From Bacillota bacterium (GTDB lineage Bacteria; Bacillota; Clostridia; Christensenellales; Aristaeellaceae), in contig JAEYPB010000001.1 in NCBI GenBank assembly GCA_023411175.1, forward strand, positions 1-64,000: a stretch of 64,000 bases of DNA, written 5' to 3'. The position numbers and the translations under genes were made by a program. The notes beneath the pieces were generated by a model, which was given only the letters and a program-made list of their open reading frames with translations, made no database searches and had not been told where the DNA came from. Shown here piece after piece: positions 34,310-43,587 of the stretch. The stretch's first letter is position 1. Every line of letters begins with the position of its first letter.

Positions 34310-35275
34310 ATGAACGCAAATTTAAGCGTGAATCGCGCCCGCCCGCACCGCAGAGGGTCCAGCGCGCTAAGCTATGTGCGCAGGCACTATGTGCTGTACC
34401 TGATGCTGATTCCGGGGCTGTTCTTTCTGGTGATTTACAAGTTTCTGCCGCTGTACGGCATCACCATCGCTTTTAAGGACTACTCCATTTTCAACGGGAT
34501 CAATCCTCTCGATGCCATTGCGAACAGCGACTGGGTGGGCATGAAGCACTTCAATCGGCTGTTCGCGGGATCGGCGTTCTCCAAGGTGCTCAAAAACACG
34601 CTCATCATCAACGGATACAAGATTTTGTTCCTGTTTCCAATACCGATCCTGAGCGCGATCATGCTGAACGAGATCCAACAAAAGAGTTACAAGAAACTGG
34701 CGCAAACCGCGATCTACGTGCCCTACTTCTTTTCCTGGGTCGTGATCTTCGGCATCTTCTATTCGCTGCTCGGATCCTACGGTGTGGTGAACACGCTGCT
34801 GGCCCAGTTGGGGCTGGAGCGGATCAGCTTCTTTTCGGATGCGCGCTACTTCCGCAGCCTGCTTGTGTTCACCGAGGGCTGGAAGGAGGTTGGCTGGAAC
34901 GCGGTGATCTACCTCGCCGCGATCACCGCAATTGATCCCGCGCTGTACGAGGCCGCGCGCGTGGACGGCGCCAGCAGGCTGCGCCAGATCTGGCACGTGA
35001 CGCTGCCGGGACTCACGCCCACGATCGTACTGATGCTGATTCTTAAGGTCGGCTACATTCTGGATACCGGGTTTGAGCAGATCCTGGTCATGTACAACGC
35101 CACCGTGTACGACGTGGCCGATGTAATCCAGACCTATGTTTACCGCATGGGCTTGGGGCAGGCTGATTTTTCAATGGGTACGGCGCTCGGGCTGTTCAAT
35201 TCGGCGGTGGCTTTCGTGCTGATCGTAGGGGCGAACCAGGTCAGCAAAAGACTGCTGAACCGCAGCATCTGGTAA
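34310..35275 (+). CDS. ABC transporter permease, LplB type
   Basis: A 321-residue permease of the LplB/YtcP-associated subgroup, which imports complex or polymer-derived carbohydrates. The N-terminus is basic; the family segment LMLIPGLFFLVIYKFLPLYG lies at about residues 27-50, NTLIINGYKILFLFPIPI near 105, and the EAA loop EAARVDGASRLRQIWHVTLP near 225. GGAGG six bases before the ATG sets the start. The preceding 123 bases are AT-rich and contain a possible extended -10 (TGTGATAAAAT near 34250). It forms an importer with the two following genes; no ATPase gene is adjacent. Confidence 0.92.
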   Translation: MNANLSVNRARPHRRGSSALSYVRRHYVLYLMLIPGLFFLVIYKFLPLYGITIAFKDYSIFNGINPLDAIANSDWVGMKHFNRLFAGSAFSKVLKNTLIINGYKILFLFPIPILSAIMLNEIQQKSYKKLAQTAIYVPYFFSWVVIFGIFYSLLGSYGVVNTLLAQLGLERISFFSDARYFRSLLVFTEGWKEVGWNAVIYLAAITAIDPALYEAARVDGASRLRQIWHVTLPGLTPTIVLMLILKVGYILDTGFEQILVMYNATVYDVADVIQTYVYRMGLGQADFSMGTALGLFNSAVAFVLIVGANQVSKRLLNRSIW

Positions 35276-35288
35276 AAGGAGGTGCGTT

Positions 35289-36185
35289 ATGAGCGGCATT
35301 AAGCGAAAAAATGGCATCCCGATGGATGCCAGCGAGCGCGCCGTCAAGGTTTTTGCGTACATCGTGATGGGCGTGTTGGGGTTGTTGGCGCTGCTGCCCA
35401 TCCTGCACGTGGCGTCCAAGTCTGTCAGCTCTGCGTCCGCAGTCACCGCGGGGCAGGTGGTGTTCTGGCCCAAGGGCCTGCAGTTTGAAACGATGCGGTA
35501 CGTGCTGAGCGAAACCACATTCCCGCGCGCGCTGTGGAACACGTTTTTGGTGGCGTCTTTGGGTACGCTGATCAGCATGTTTGTGACAATCACCACCGCT
35601 TACCCGCTCAGCAAGCCCGCGCTCAAGGGGCGGCGGTTCTTCCTGCTGCTGTACGTGATCAGCATGGTGTTCTTCGGCGGCATCATTCCGGCGTACATGG
35701 TGGTCCGAACGCTCGGCATCATGGACACCTATATGGCGCTGATCCTGCCGTTCTTTATCGTGCAGTTCAACATGTTCATCGTCAAGAACTACTTTGAAGG
35801 ACTCCCGGACAGCATCGAGGAGTCGGCCTGCATCGATGGCGCGGGCGATGTCAGAATTCTGGTGGACATCGTATGCCCCATGTCCACGCCGGTTCTGGCG
35901 ACGGTTGCAATGCTGTACGCGGTCAACTATTGGAACAACTACTTCCACGCGATGATGTACACCTCATCCACCAGCATGCAGACGTTGCAGGTGTTCCTGT
36001 ACAACACCGTCAGCAACACCCAGACCCTGGTGGAGCGGCTGGTGATCGGCAACTACAAAAACGTGTCCATCGACGGCATGATTGCCGTAGTCGTGGTGAT
36101 GTCGCTGATCCCGATTGTTCTACTGTATCCGCTGGTGCAGCGGTTTATGGTGCAGGGGCTGACGGTCGGCTCGGTAAAGGGATGA
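35289..36185 (+). CDS. ABC transporter permease, LplC type
   Basis: A 298-residue partner permease. The first helix is VFAYIVMGVLGLLALLPILH, and the conserved LplC-type segment FFGGIIPAYMVVRTLGIMDT lies near residue 125. The EAA loop is ESACIDGAGDVRILVDIVCP and the C-terminus RFMVQGLTVGSVKG is typical. AAAGGAGG lies seven bases before the ATG. The binding-protein gene follows after 130 bases, a spacer holding a possible 16-codon GTG frame (36252-36302) of doubtful meaning. Confidence 0.92.
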   Translation: MSGIKRKNGIPMDASERAVKVFAYIVMGVLGLLALLPILHVASKSVSSASAVTAGQVVFWPKGLQFETMRYVLSETTFPRALWNTFLVASLGTLISMFVTITTAYPLSKPALKGRRFFLLLYVISMVFFGGIIPAYMVVRTLGIMDTYMALILPFFIVQFNMFIVKNYFEGLPDSIEESACIDGAGDVRILVDIVCPMSTPVLATVAMLYAVNYWNNYFHAMMYTSSTSMQTLQVFLYNTVSNTQTLVERLVIGNYKNVSIDGMIAVVVVMSLIPIVLLYPLVQRFMVQGLTVGSVKG

Positions 36186-36315
36186 GATCGGCCGCGGCCG
36201 GATTTTGAGTGGGACAGCCCCCTGCGCGCCAAACACCGAGGAGAGGCCCCAGTGGAGATCAACGCGGATTTGTCGGCGAATGCCGATGAACATATAGAAT
36301 AAGGAGGGTAACCCA

Positions 36316-37833
36316 ATGAAGAAATTTTTGTCGTTCCTGCTCGCTTCGCTGATGATGCTGACATTCTTTGCGGGCGCATCGGCTGCGGCCTTGGACGGTG
36401 AAAAGCCCACGCTGAAGTACCTGGGCTACAACACAAGCTGGGACCCGAACACCGACCCGATGGCCGCGGTTTACGAGGAAACCACCGGCTACCACGTGGA
36501 ATACAACGTACTGCCGGCCGAAAACTCCACCGAAAAGCTGATGATGGAGGTGTCTTCCGGCGCGAACTACGACGTGGTGCAGGTGTCTACGCAGCAGTTC
36601 CAGATGCTGCTGGCACAGGGCGCGCTGCAGCCGCTGGACGAAGTGCTGAACGAGTATGGCAAGGACATCCTGACCGGCGTGTCTCAGGATTCCTGGAAAG
36701 CGTGCTCCGGCGCGGACGGCAAGATCTACGGCATCCCGTACAAATATCCCTACCCCTCCGAGATCAGTACGTTTATGGTGTGCCGGATGGACCTGATGGA
36801 GCAGGCGGGCATTACGGAGGTGCCCACCACGATCGATCAGTTCTATGACTGCCTGAAGGCGCTGAAGGCCAAGTTTGGCGACGAGTACATCATCTTCACC
36901 GGCCCGTTCCGCGTGGCCAGCGAGACGAGCGTTTCCTGGGACATCCCGCAGTCGATCACCTCCGCCTTTGGCATCTACTCTGACTGGATGCTGGACGACA
37001 ACGGCAAGCTGATTTACATGACCGAGCACGAGAACTTCCCCAAGATGATGGAGTTCTTTTCCAAGCTTATGTCGGAGGGTCTGATCGATAAGGATTGGGC
37101 TGTAAACAACACCACCACCGTGAACGAGAAGCTCTCGAGCGGCAAAGCGATCATCGCCTGCTCAAACCGCACCGGCACGATGGTCACCACCCCGGTCATG
37201 ATGAGCGAGCTGGGGCTGACGAAGGAGCAGATCGGCTACATCGGCGCGCTGAGCGACGCCGAGGGCAACTGCAAGTACATGAAGACCGAAGCCATCAACC
37301 AGATCACTTGCATCCTCAAGTCCGCCAAGAACGCGGCGCACGTGGTGAACTGGATCAACATCAAGCAGCAGAACCAGCTGTTCCTGAACATCGGCGTGGA
37401 GGGCGTGCACTTTACCTATGATCAGGATGGCTCCATCTCCCCGATCAACCCGATATTCGCCGAGCAGCGCGGCAACTCGTACTGGTACAACAACAGCACG
37501 GACGAGGCGGCGTTCGCCAAGCAGTGGCCCGCGCGCGTTCGGAAGGCCGACGCGATGTGGTGGCCCTTCTCCGAAGTGACCATTAAGACCAACCAGGAGC
37601 ATCCCGAGATCTTTGTGGACAACACGTTTGCGTTCATGCCGGCGCTTCAGAACTATTCGAAGTACAACCAATCGCTGTTCAAGAGCACGAGCGACTTCAT
37701 GCTGCAGCTGATTGCTGGCACCAAGACGCTGGAAAAGGACTTTGACGCGTTCAAGTCCGACTGGGCCGTGAACGGCGGCGAGGATGTGCGCGCCGAGATG
37801 CAGGGCTGGTACGATTCGTTCTACGGCAAGTAA
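36316..37833 (+). CDS. Extracellular solute-binding protein, LplA type
   Basis: A 505-residue family 1 binding protein of the large LplA type. The signal peptide MKKFLSFLLASLMMLTFFAG ends at ASAAA, with no lipobox Cys. The mature part begins GEKPTLKYLGYNTSWDPNTD, and DGKIYGIPYKYPYPSEISTF is the usual ligand-proximal segment. Its length fits binding of oligosaccharides (family knowledge). It completes the importer begun at 34310. A perfect GC-rich hairpin (37855-37878) separates it from the FAD gene operon, allowing higher expression of the binding protein. Confidence 0.9.
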   Translation: MKKFLSFLLASLMMLTFFAGASAAALDGEKPTLKYLGYNTSWDPNTDPMAAVYEETTGYHVEYNVLPAENSTEKLMMEVSSGANYDVVQVSTQQFQMLLAQGALQPLDEVLNEYGKDILTGVSQDSWKACSGADGKIYGIPYKYPYPSEISTFMVCRMDLMEQAGITEVPTTIDQFYDCLKALKAKFGDEYIIFTGPFRVASETSVSWDIPQSITSAFGIYSDWMLDDNGKLIYMTEHENFPKMMEFFSKLMSEGLIDKDWAVNNTTTVNEKLSSGKAIIACSNRTGTMVTTPVMMSELGLTKEQIGYIGALSDAEGNCKYMKTEAINQITCILKSAKNAAHVVNWINIKQQNQLFLNIGVEGVHFTYDQDGSISPINPIFAEQRGNSYWYNNSTDEAAFAKQWPARVRKADAMWWPFSEVTIKTNQEHPEIFVDNTFAFMPALQNYSKYNQSLFKSTSDFMLQLIAGTKTLEKDFDAFKSDWAVNGGEDVRAEMQGWYDSFYGK

Positions 37834-37854
37834 ACAGGGGTCAATCAATGCTTC

Positions 37855-37878
37855 GGGCCGCCCCGCGCGGGGCGGCCC
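37855..37878 (+). promoter_or_regulatory. Intercistronic stem-loop after binding-protein gene
   Basis: GGGCCGCCCC-GCGC-GGGGCGGCCC: a perfect ten-base-pair stem with a four-base loop, followed by TCATTACG rather than a T tract. It may stabilise the upstream mRNA or attenuate transcription into the FAD genes. Confidence 0.6.
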
Positions 37879-37906
37879 TCATTACGAAAAGCGGAGTGTA
37901 GTTATT

Positions 37907-39295
37907 ATGGAAATAATGAACTATGACAGGCAACTGAGCGTGTACCGCGATGTGGACGTGCTGGTCGTGGGCGGGGGTCCTGCGGGCGTGTGCGCGGCCA
38001 TCTCTGCTGCGCGGATGGGCGCGAAGACGTTCATCTTCGATGAGAACGGCTCGATCGGTGGGGCGGCCACAAACGGGCTGGTGGGCCCCTTCATGACCAG
38101 TTTCAGCGCCGACGGTGAGCGCCAAGTGATCAAGGGAATCTTCGAGGAGTTCGTGAACCGCATGGTGGAAAAGGGCGGTGCGATTCACCCGCGCGAGGTA
38201 CGCTCACCCTCCTCAAGGGCTGGCTTTTACCATGTTGGGCACGACCGCTGCGGCCCGTTCGACCACGAGTGCTTTAAAGTTGTGGGCGTTGAGATGCTTC
38301 GCGAGGCGGGCGCGGAGTTGCTGCTGCATACCCGGTTTGTGGATGTTATGATGGAGGGACGCCGCGTCTCCGGTGTTGTGATTGCCAATAAGTCTGGGTT
38401 GAGCGCAATCCGCGCCAAAGTGGTGGTTGACTGCTCCGGCGATGCGGACGTTGCCATGCGCGCGGGCGCCGGGTTCGACCTGGGCCGCGTGGAGGACGGC
38501 AACATGCAGCCCGCCACGCTGTTCTTCCGCGTAAATAACGTGGACAGCGACCGCCTCAAGGCGCACATCGCAGAGCATGACAGCGAGATCCGCCCTTTCT
38601 ACGGCCCCTTAAGCTGGCTGATCCGCGAGAAGCCCGAGGCGTGGGGCGACACCCCGCGCGCCGAGGTATGCATGTTTGAGGGCGTGCAGCCGGGCGAATA
38701 TCGGCTGAACGTGACGCGCATTTTGGACGTGGACGGAACCAACGCCGAGGACCTGACGCGGGCGGAGCTCGAAGGCATGCGTCAGGCGCACAACGTGTAC
38801 CGCTTCCTGAAGGGCCACGCGCCCGGGTTCGAGAACGCGCGCTTCATGGGCACCGCCGCGATGGTGGGCGTCCGCGAGACGCGACACATCCACGGCTTGC
38901 AGCGGCTGACCGAAGCGGACGTGCGCGCGGCGCGCGTGCCGGACGACGTCATCGCCGTCATGGCAACCAATATGGACACCCATAACAAGAGCGATCCGGG
39001 CGGCACCTATTACACGCTGGAGAACGGCCAATACTTCGGTGTGCCCTACGGCTGTCTGGTGCCCGAAGCAACCGAAAACCTGCTCGTGGCCGGGCGCAGC
39101 ATCTCCACCGACGCCATGGCCGGATCGGCGACGCGCATGATTCCCTGCTGCATGGTGTTCGGTCAGGCGGCGGGCACCGCGGCGGCAATGGCTGTGAAGC
39201 AGGGGACGGAGGTAGCGCGGGTGGATGTGGCGGTGCTCCAAAAGCAGCTCGTCAGGGACGGCGCGTTCCTGGGGGACGGGTGGGAGAAAGCATGA
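37907..39295 (+). CDS. FAD-dependent oxidoreductase, first of three tandem paralogues
   Basis: A 462-residue FAD_oxidored-family protein. The flavin-binding motif VLVVGGGPAGVCAAISAARM is near residue 20, the second FAD contact VVVDCSGDADVAMRAGAGFD near residue 170, and the C-terminal NLLVAGRSISTDAMAGSATR block closes the flavin site. The start at 37907 is chosen for proximity to GCGGAG; ATG at 37916 is an alternative. The stop overlaps the ATG of the second paralogue. It is the most similar in layout to the protein encoded at 29056, including the GVPYGCLVPEATENLLVAGR region. Substrate unknown; the operon context suggests oxidation of an imported sugar derivative. Confidence 0.87.
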   Translation: MEIMNYDRQLSVYRDVDVLVVGGGPAGVCAAISAARMGAKTFIFDENGSIGGAATNGLVGPFMTSFSADGERQVIKGIFEEFVNRMVEKGGAIHPREVRSPSSRAGFYHVGHDRCGPFDHECFKVVGVEMLREAGAELLLHTRFVDVMMEGRRVSGVVIANKSGLSAIRAKVVVDCSGDADVAMRAGAGFDLGRVEDGNMQPATLFFRVNNVDSDRLKAHIAEHDSEIRPFYGPLSWLIREKPEAWGDTPRAEVCMFEGVQPGEYRLNVTRILDVDGTNAEDLTRAELEGMRQAHNVYRFLKGHAPGFENARFMGTAAMVGVRETRHIHGLQRLTEADVRAARVPDDVIAVMATNMDTHNKSDPGGTYYTLENGQYFGVPYGCLVPEATENLLVAGRSISTDAMAGSATRMIPCCMVFGQAAGTAAAMAVKQGTEVARVDVAVLQKQLVRDGAFLGDGWEKA

Positions 39296-40593
39296 ACCAG
39301 ATTGAAATCAGCCGCCAGATTCCCGTGGTGGGGTCGTACGATGTGGTCGTGTGCGGGGGCGGCCCGGCCGGGTTTGTCGCCGCCACCGCCGCGGCCAGAA
39401 GCGGCGCGCGCACCGCGCTCATTGAACGCTTCGGGTTCCTGGGCGGCATGGCCACGGCCGGGCTCGTCTCCCCAATCAGCGTGTTCTCTTACAATGGAAA
39501 GCGCATCATTGGCGGCATCCCGTGGGAGTTTATCGAGAGTTTGGAGAGTATCGGCGGGGCTTATGTGGAGACGCCGCTCAACAACGTGGCCTTCGACCCG
39601 GAGAAGTACAAGCTGGCCGCGCAGCGCATGGTGCTCGGAGCGGGGGTTTACCTGTACACCAATTCCTATCTGTCTTACTGCCGCATGGAGGAGGGCCGGG
39701 TTCTGGAGGCTGTCATCGAGAACAAGAGCGGTACCCAGGCGCTCCAGGGGCGCGTGTTTGTAGATTGCACCGGCGACGCAGACCTGGCGTACATGGCGGG
39801 CGTTCCCATGCAGCCCAAAGAAGGAGAATATCAGCCTGCGTCGATGTACTTCAGCCTGGCGGGCGTGGATACGGCCAATCTCCCCAGCATGCACCACAAC
39901 CGACAGGGCGTCAACTGCCATGACCTGGCGATCCGCGATCTTCTGATCGGCCTTGACGGGGAGGAGCGCGTGCCCGAGTTTGGCGGGCCCTGGTTCTGTA
40001 CGCTGCTGCACGAAGGCGCGGTGCAGGTGAACATGACGCGCTGCGCCGTAGACTACCTCGACAACCGGGACGTCGCGCGCGCGGAGTGCCGGCTGCGGGA
40101 GGACGCATTCCGTCTCGCGGACGTGCTGAAACGGCACGCGCCTCAGTTCAAGAACGCATACATCACCCAGGTGGCCACGGCCATCGGCGTCCGCGAGTCG
40201 CGGCGCATCGTGGGCGTGCACACCATTACAGCCGAGGAATACCTGAGCGCCCAGGCCTACCCCGACGCGGTCACGCGCTCCTGCCATCCCATCGACGTGC
40301 ACCGTGCGGGCGGCGCGAAGCAGGACGTCCAGTTTTTGGAGAAACCCGCCTACATTCCGTACCGTGCCATGGTCGCAAGCGGCTTTCCCAACCTGATCGT
40401 GGCGGGCCGCTGCATCTCTGCGGACAAGCGCGCGTTTGCCTCGATCCGAGTGCAGGCGCCGTGCATGGGCATGGGACAGGCGGCGGGAACGGCAGCCGCG
40501 ATTTCGGCGCGGAACGGCTTCTCGGTCGTACACCTGGACTCGTCCGCGCTGCGAAGCGCGCTCGCCGCAGAGGGCGCACTCTTGGAGGATTGA
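39292..40593 (+). CDS. FAD-dependent oxidoreductase, second of three tandem paralogues
   Basis: A 433-residue paralogue with VVVCGGGPAGFVAATAAARS at the N-terminus, VFVDCTGDADLAYMAGVP as second FAD contact and NLIVAGRCISADKRAFASIR near the C-terminus. The middle, presumed substrate-binding region differs from its neighbours (for example NLPSMHHNRQGVNCHDLA), so the three proteins may act on different substrates or as subunits of one complex. The ATG overlaps the previous stop (ATGA), and GGGAG lies upstream. The stop overlaps the next ATG (TGATG). Catalytic role cannot be derived from sequence alone. Confidence 0.87.
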   Translation: MNQIEISRQIPVVGSYDVVVCGGGPAGFVAATAAARSGARTALIERFGFLGGMATAGLVSPISVFSYNGKRIIGGIPWEFIESLESIGGAYVETPLNNVAFDPEKYKLAAQRMVLGAGVYLYTNSYLSYCRMEEGRVLEAVIENKSGTQALQGRVFVDCTGDADLAYMAGVPMQPKEGEYQPASMYFSLAGVDTANLPSMHHNRQGVNCHDLAIRDLLIGLDGEERVPEFGGPWFCTLLHEGAVQVNMTRCAVDYLDNRDVARAECRLREDAFRLADVLKRHAPQFKNAYITQVATAIGVRESRRIVGVHTITAEEYLSAQAYPDAVTRSCHPIDVHRAGGAKQDVQFLEKPAYIPYRAMVASGFPNLIVAGRCISADKRAFASIRVQAPCMGMGQAAGTAAAISARNGFSVVHLDSSALRSALAAEGALLED

Positions 40594-41900
40594 TGTGTAT
40601 GAATACGGTCGAGCTTCGAAAATCCATTCCGGTCATGGCGGACTACGATGTACTGGTTGTGGGCGGCGGTCCTTCGGGGGTGTGTGCGGCGGTGTCCGCG
40701 GCACGGTTGGGCGCGAAGACCGCGCTGGTCGAGCGGTACGGCGTATTGGGCGGTAACCTGACGTCAGGACTGGTGGCCCCAATCTTGGGCAGCGTGGCGC
40801 CGGGCACCATGCGCGACGAACTTGTGAACCTTTTGGGCGTACCCGGCTCCGACGAGGAGGGCCAGCGGCAGCTGACCCACAATTTCGAGGCGGCCAAGCG
40901 AACGCTGATCGAGTTTGTGCATAATGCGGGCGTCAAGCTTCATCTCCAAACGCCGGTCGTGGATGTGTTGATGGAAGAAAACCGGGTCGTCGGTGTCGTG
41001 ATCGGCCCGAAGTCGGGGCTTTGCGCATTGACCGCGCGCGTGGTGGTGGATGCCACGGGTGACGGGGACGCTGCGTTTTTCGCGGGCGCGGAATTCGAAA
41101 TGGGCCGTCCGGGCGATGCGCGCGTGCAGCCTGTCACGCTTACCTTCAAGCTGGAAAACGTGCAGGATGACGCGCTGACCTGCATTGGCGAGCTGGACTA
41201 CGTGCAGTACAACGGCGAGCGGTTCCTGGACTACACCACGCGCATGGCGGCGCAGGGGCATTTGCCGCGAGACGCGGCCTCGGTGCGCAGCTTCCGCTGC
41301 GCCAACCCCGGCGAACGCGTGATCAACACCACCCAAATGAACGGCATCAACGCGCTTGATACAGGCGATGTGGAGCATGCCGAACTGGAACTCCGAGGTC
41401 AGATTGATCGGGTAACGGAGTTTTTGCGCAAACACGTGGATGGCTACCAGCACTGCCGCGTTAAATCAACCCCCACCACGCTGGGCGTGCGTGAGACGCG
41501 CCGTTTTATGGGCGGATATGTGCTGGATGACGAGGATTTGCGCAGCGGGCGGCGGTTTTCAGACGTTGTGGTGCATAATGCCAGTTTCATCGTGGACATC
41601 CACAACCCCACAGGCAGCGCACAAGCGGAGGGCGTCCCCGAAAAGGTCAAACCCTACGATATCCCATACCGCTGCCTGGTGCCCGCGCGTGTGGACGGGC
41701 TGTTGCTGTCGGGGCGCTGCATCTCGGGCACGCACCGCGCGCACGCATCCTACCGGGTGATGTCCATCTGCATGGCCATCGGAGAGGCTTCGGGCGCGGC
41801 GGCGGCGCTGGCGGCTCGGGCGCGCGTTGAGCCGCGCTCACTCGACCCCCGCCTCGTGCAGCAAGTACTGCTCTCCCGTGGCGCGGCGCTGTATGACTAG
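40593..41900 (+). CDS. FAD-dependent oxidoreductase, third of three tandem paralogues
   Basis: A 435-residue paralogue: VLVVGGGPSGVCAAVSAARL near residue 20, VVVDATGDGDAAFFAGAEFE as second FAD contact, and GLLLSGRCISGTHRAHASYR near the C-terminus. The middle region contains RVINTTQMNGINALDTGD, resembling the INSTRHLGIDG segment of the 29056 protein. The start ATG at 40593 shares a base with the preceding stop and has GGAGG four to five bases upstream; an ATG six bases later is possible. A strong terminator follows at 41981, so the FAD genes end this transcript. Confidence 0.87.
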   Translation: MCMNTVELRKSIPVMADYDVLVVGGGPSGVCAAVSAARLGAKTALVERYGVLGGNLTSGLVAPILGSVAPGTMRDELVNLLGVPGSDEEGQRQLTHNFEAAKRTLIEFVHNAGVKLHLQTPVVDVLMEENRVVGVVIGPKSGLCALTARVVVDATGDGDAAFFAGAEFEMGRPGDARVQPVTLTFKLENVQDDALTCIGELDYVQYNGERFLDYTTRMAAQGHLPRDAASVRSFRCANPGERVINTTQMNGINALDTGDVEHAELELRGQIDRVTEFLRKHVDGYQHCRVKSTPTTLGVRETRRFMGGYVLDDEDLRSGRRFSDVVVHNASFIVDIHNPTGSAQAEGVPEKVKPYDIPYRCLVPARVDGLLLSGRCISGTHRAHASYRVMSICMAIGEASGAAAALAARARVEPRSLDPRLVQQVLLSRGAALYD

Positions 41901-41980
41901 AGATTTTTTCAGAGTTGACACAAGGTGAGTAGAAGCAAGAAAGACAACGCAGCCCCTGAATGCATAAACATCCTATGGAA

Positions 41981-42020
41981 ATGGACTGCCTTGCACGCGG
42001 CAAGGCAGTCCATCTTTTTT
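41981..42020 (+). terminator. Intrinsic terminator of the FAD oxidoreductase operon
   Basis: ATGGACTGCCTTG (41981-41993) pairs perfectly with CAAGGCAGTCCAT (42001-42013), followed by CTTTTTT. Confidence 0.9.
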
Positions 42021-42108
42021 GGCATCCTAACGTCCCCGCCGCCTGCCGACGCGGCGCGCAGCCGTTCTTTTCCCCGTGACACTGGCAAACGCTTTTGTGC
42101 CCGAAAGA

Positions 42109-42136
42109 TTGCGTTTTAACGCATTTTGGATATAAT
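42109..42136 (+). promoter_or_regulatory. Promoter with palindrome, upstream of GntR/LacI-type regulator
   Basis: TTGCGT (42109-42114), 16 bases, TATAAT (42131-42136). A palindrome GCGTT-TT-AACGC (42111-42122) overlaps the -35 and spacer, well placed for autorepression. Confidence 0.6.
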
Positions 42137-42176
42137 CAATATATCCACCCATCTGAGCGACGTTGGAGGAATGGAC

Positions 42177-43292
42177 ATGGCGCGGCCTGGCAAAAAGGTG
42201 TTCCTGTACATGGACGTATACGAGCGAATCCGTTCCGATATCCTGTCCGGCGTACTGAAACCGGAGGAGAAGCTCATCAGTGAAGACGACATGGCGCTCA
42301 AGTACCATGTCAGCCGCATCACCGTCAAGAAGGCGCTGGAACTTTTGAAGGAGGACGGCTTCATCGACCGCGTGCAGGGCCGGGGCACCTTCGTAAGGGC
42401 GGCTCAGCCGGGGCAAGCGGGACGGGAGGGGAGTGCTCTGGCTCCGGAAAATCTGGTGGGCGTGGTGCTCGAGCACGTGACTTCCCCCTTTGGGTTGGGC
42501 ATGCTTTACCAGATGGACCAGCTTTTGAACCAGGCGGGCTATACGCTGCTCATCCGCTTCTCCTACGGGGACATTGAAAAGGAGACGCAGGAGATCAACG
42601 CCCTTTTGTCCATGGGCATCCGGGCGCTGATCACCATGCCCTGCCACAACTCCTACTACAGCATGACCATCCTGAAGCTCATCCTGGAAAAGTTCCCGGT
42701 GATTCTGGTGGACAAGCACATGTACGGCCTGCCGGTGCCCAGCGTGTGCACCGACGGCACGGGCGCGATCTTCCGCCTGACGGAGCACCTGAAGGAGCGC
42801 GGGTGTAAAAACGCAGCGCTGATCACCATGGATCCCTCCAGCACCACCTCCCTCGGCGACCGGGTCAACGGCTTTTACAAGGGGCTGAAGGCGTTGGGCC
42901 TTGGCTGTGCCGGGGAGTGCATCCTGCCCACGCGCAAGGAAAACCTGCTCTCCAGCGCGCAGGACGCCGAGTTCCTTTCGACGATTGAAAACTTCCTCGA
43001 ATCCTTCGACGTCCTGCCCGACGCGCTGGTGATGACCGAATACCACCTGGCCCAGCTTTTGTTCGAAGCCTGCGCGCGCCGGGGCCTTGCGGTGGGCCGG
43101 GACTTCAAGGCCTGCTGCATCGACGAGGACGACCAGGCCTCGGGCGGGTATCTGTTCACCCACATGCGTCAGGACGAGAACGCCATCGCCGCCCGGGTGG
43201 TGGAAATCCTGCTCAGGCTGATCTCCGGGGAGGAAGTCAGCCCGGATCCGGTGCGGGTGGACGCGATTTTCCGCCAGGGCCGCACTACCTAG
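42177..43292 (+). CDS. Transcriptional regulator, GntR helix-turn-helix with LacI-type sugar domain (AraR-like)
   Basis: A 371-residue regulator with a GntR-type winged helix at residues 10-75 (YERIRSDILSGVLKPEEKLI; HVSRITVKKALELLKEDGFI; GRGTFV) fused to a periplasmic-binding-protein-like effector domain (LVGVVLEHVTSPFGLGMLYQ onward). This domain pair is that of AraR, the arabinose repressor, but the ligand here is unknown. The ATG at 42177 is favoured because GGAGGA lies six bases upstream; ATG at 42171 abuts that site. It precedes an importer and two enzyme genes and probably represses them through the inverted repeat at 43391. Confidence 0.87.
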   Translation: MARPGKKVFLYMDVYERIRSDILSGVLKPEEKLISEDDMALKYHVSRITVKKALELLKEDGFIDRVQGRGTFVRAAQPGQAGREGSALAPENLVGVVLEHVTSPFGLGMLYQMDQLLNQAGYTLLIRFSYGDIEKETQEINALLSMGIRALITMPCHNSYYSMTILKLILEKFPVILVDKHMYGLPVPSVCTDGTGAIFRLTEHLKERGCKNAALITMDPSSTTSLGDRVNGFYKGLKALGLGCAGECILPTRKENLLSSAQDAEFLSTIENFLESFDVLPDALVMTEYHLAQLLFEACARRGLAVGRDFKACCIDEDDQASGGYLFTHMRQDENAIAARVVEILLRLISGEEVSPDPVRVDAIFRQGRTT

Positions 43293-43390
43293 CGTGGGTC
43301 GGCATATCTGCCAACACCTTTGGCGGCAGAGCTGGCTGCGAAAAGTATATTTATATATGGGGCCGACGGGCGGCACGCTGATCAATTCTT

Positions 43391-43530
43391 GATCATTTCG
43401 TGATCTTAACATCAAAAATGTACGGTATATGTGAAACTTCCAAGAAATAGCAAGGAAGTTATTCTATTGCGTGGCAGAATTGAGCCGTTATAAAGTATGC
43501 ATTGATGTTGCGCGGTCGGTATGATAATAT
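43391..43530 (+). promoter_or_regulatory. Operator candidate and promoter of the importer/DUF5054 operon
   Basis: An inverted repeat GATCA-TTTCG-TGATC (43391-43405) lies about 100 bases upstream of a promoter TTGATG (43502-43507), 17 bases, TAATAT (43525-43530). The 295-base gap between regulator and binding-protein gene shows no gene. Confidence 0.5.
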
Positions 43531-43587
43531 GCGGATTGTTGGGTGGACCGATTTTCTAACCGTCAACAGACAACAGGAGGAAATGCT

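Noticed and set aside
36252..36302. 16-codon GTG frame between the LplC-type permease and binding-protein genes
   Set aside because: A GGAGAGG precedes it, but there is no overlap with the next gene and no motif; noted only as a curiosity.
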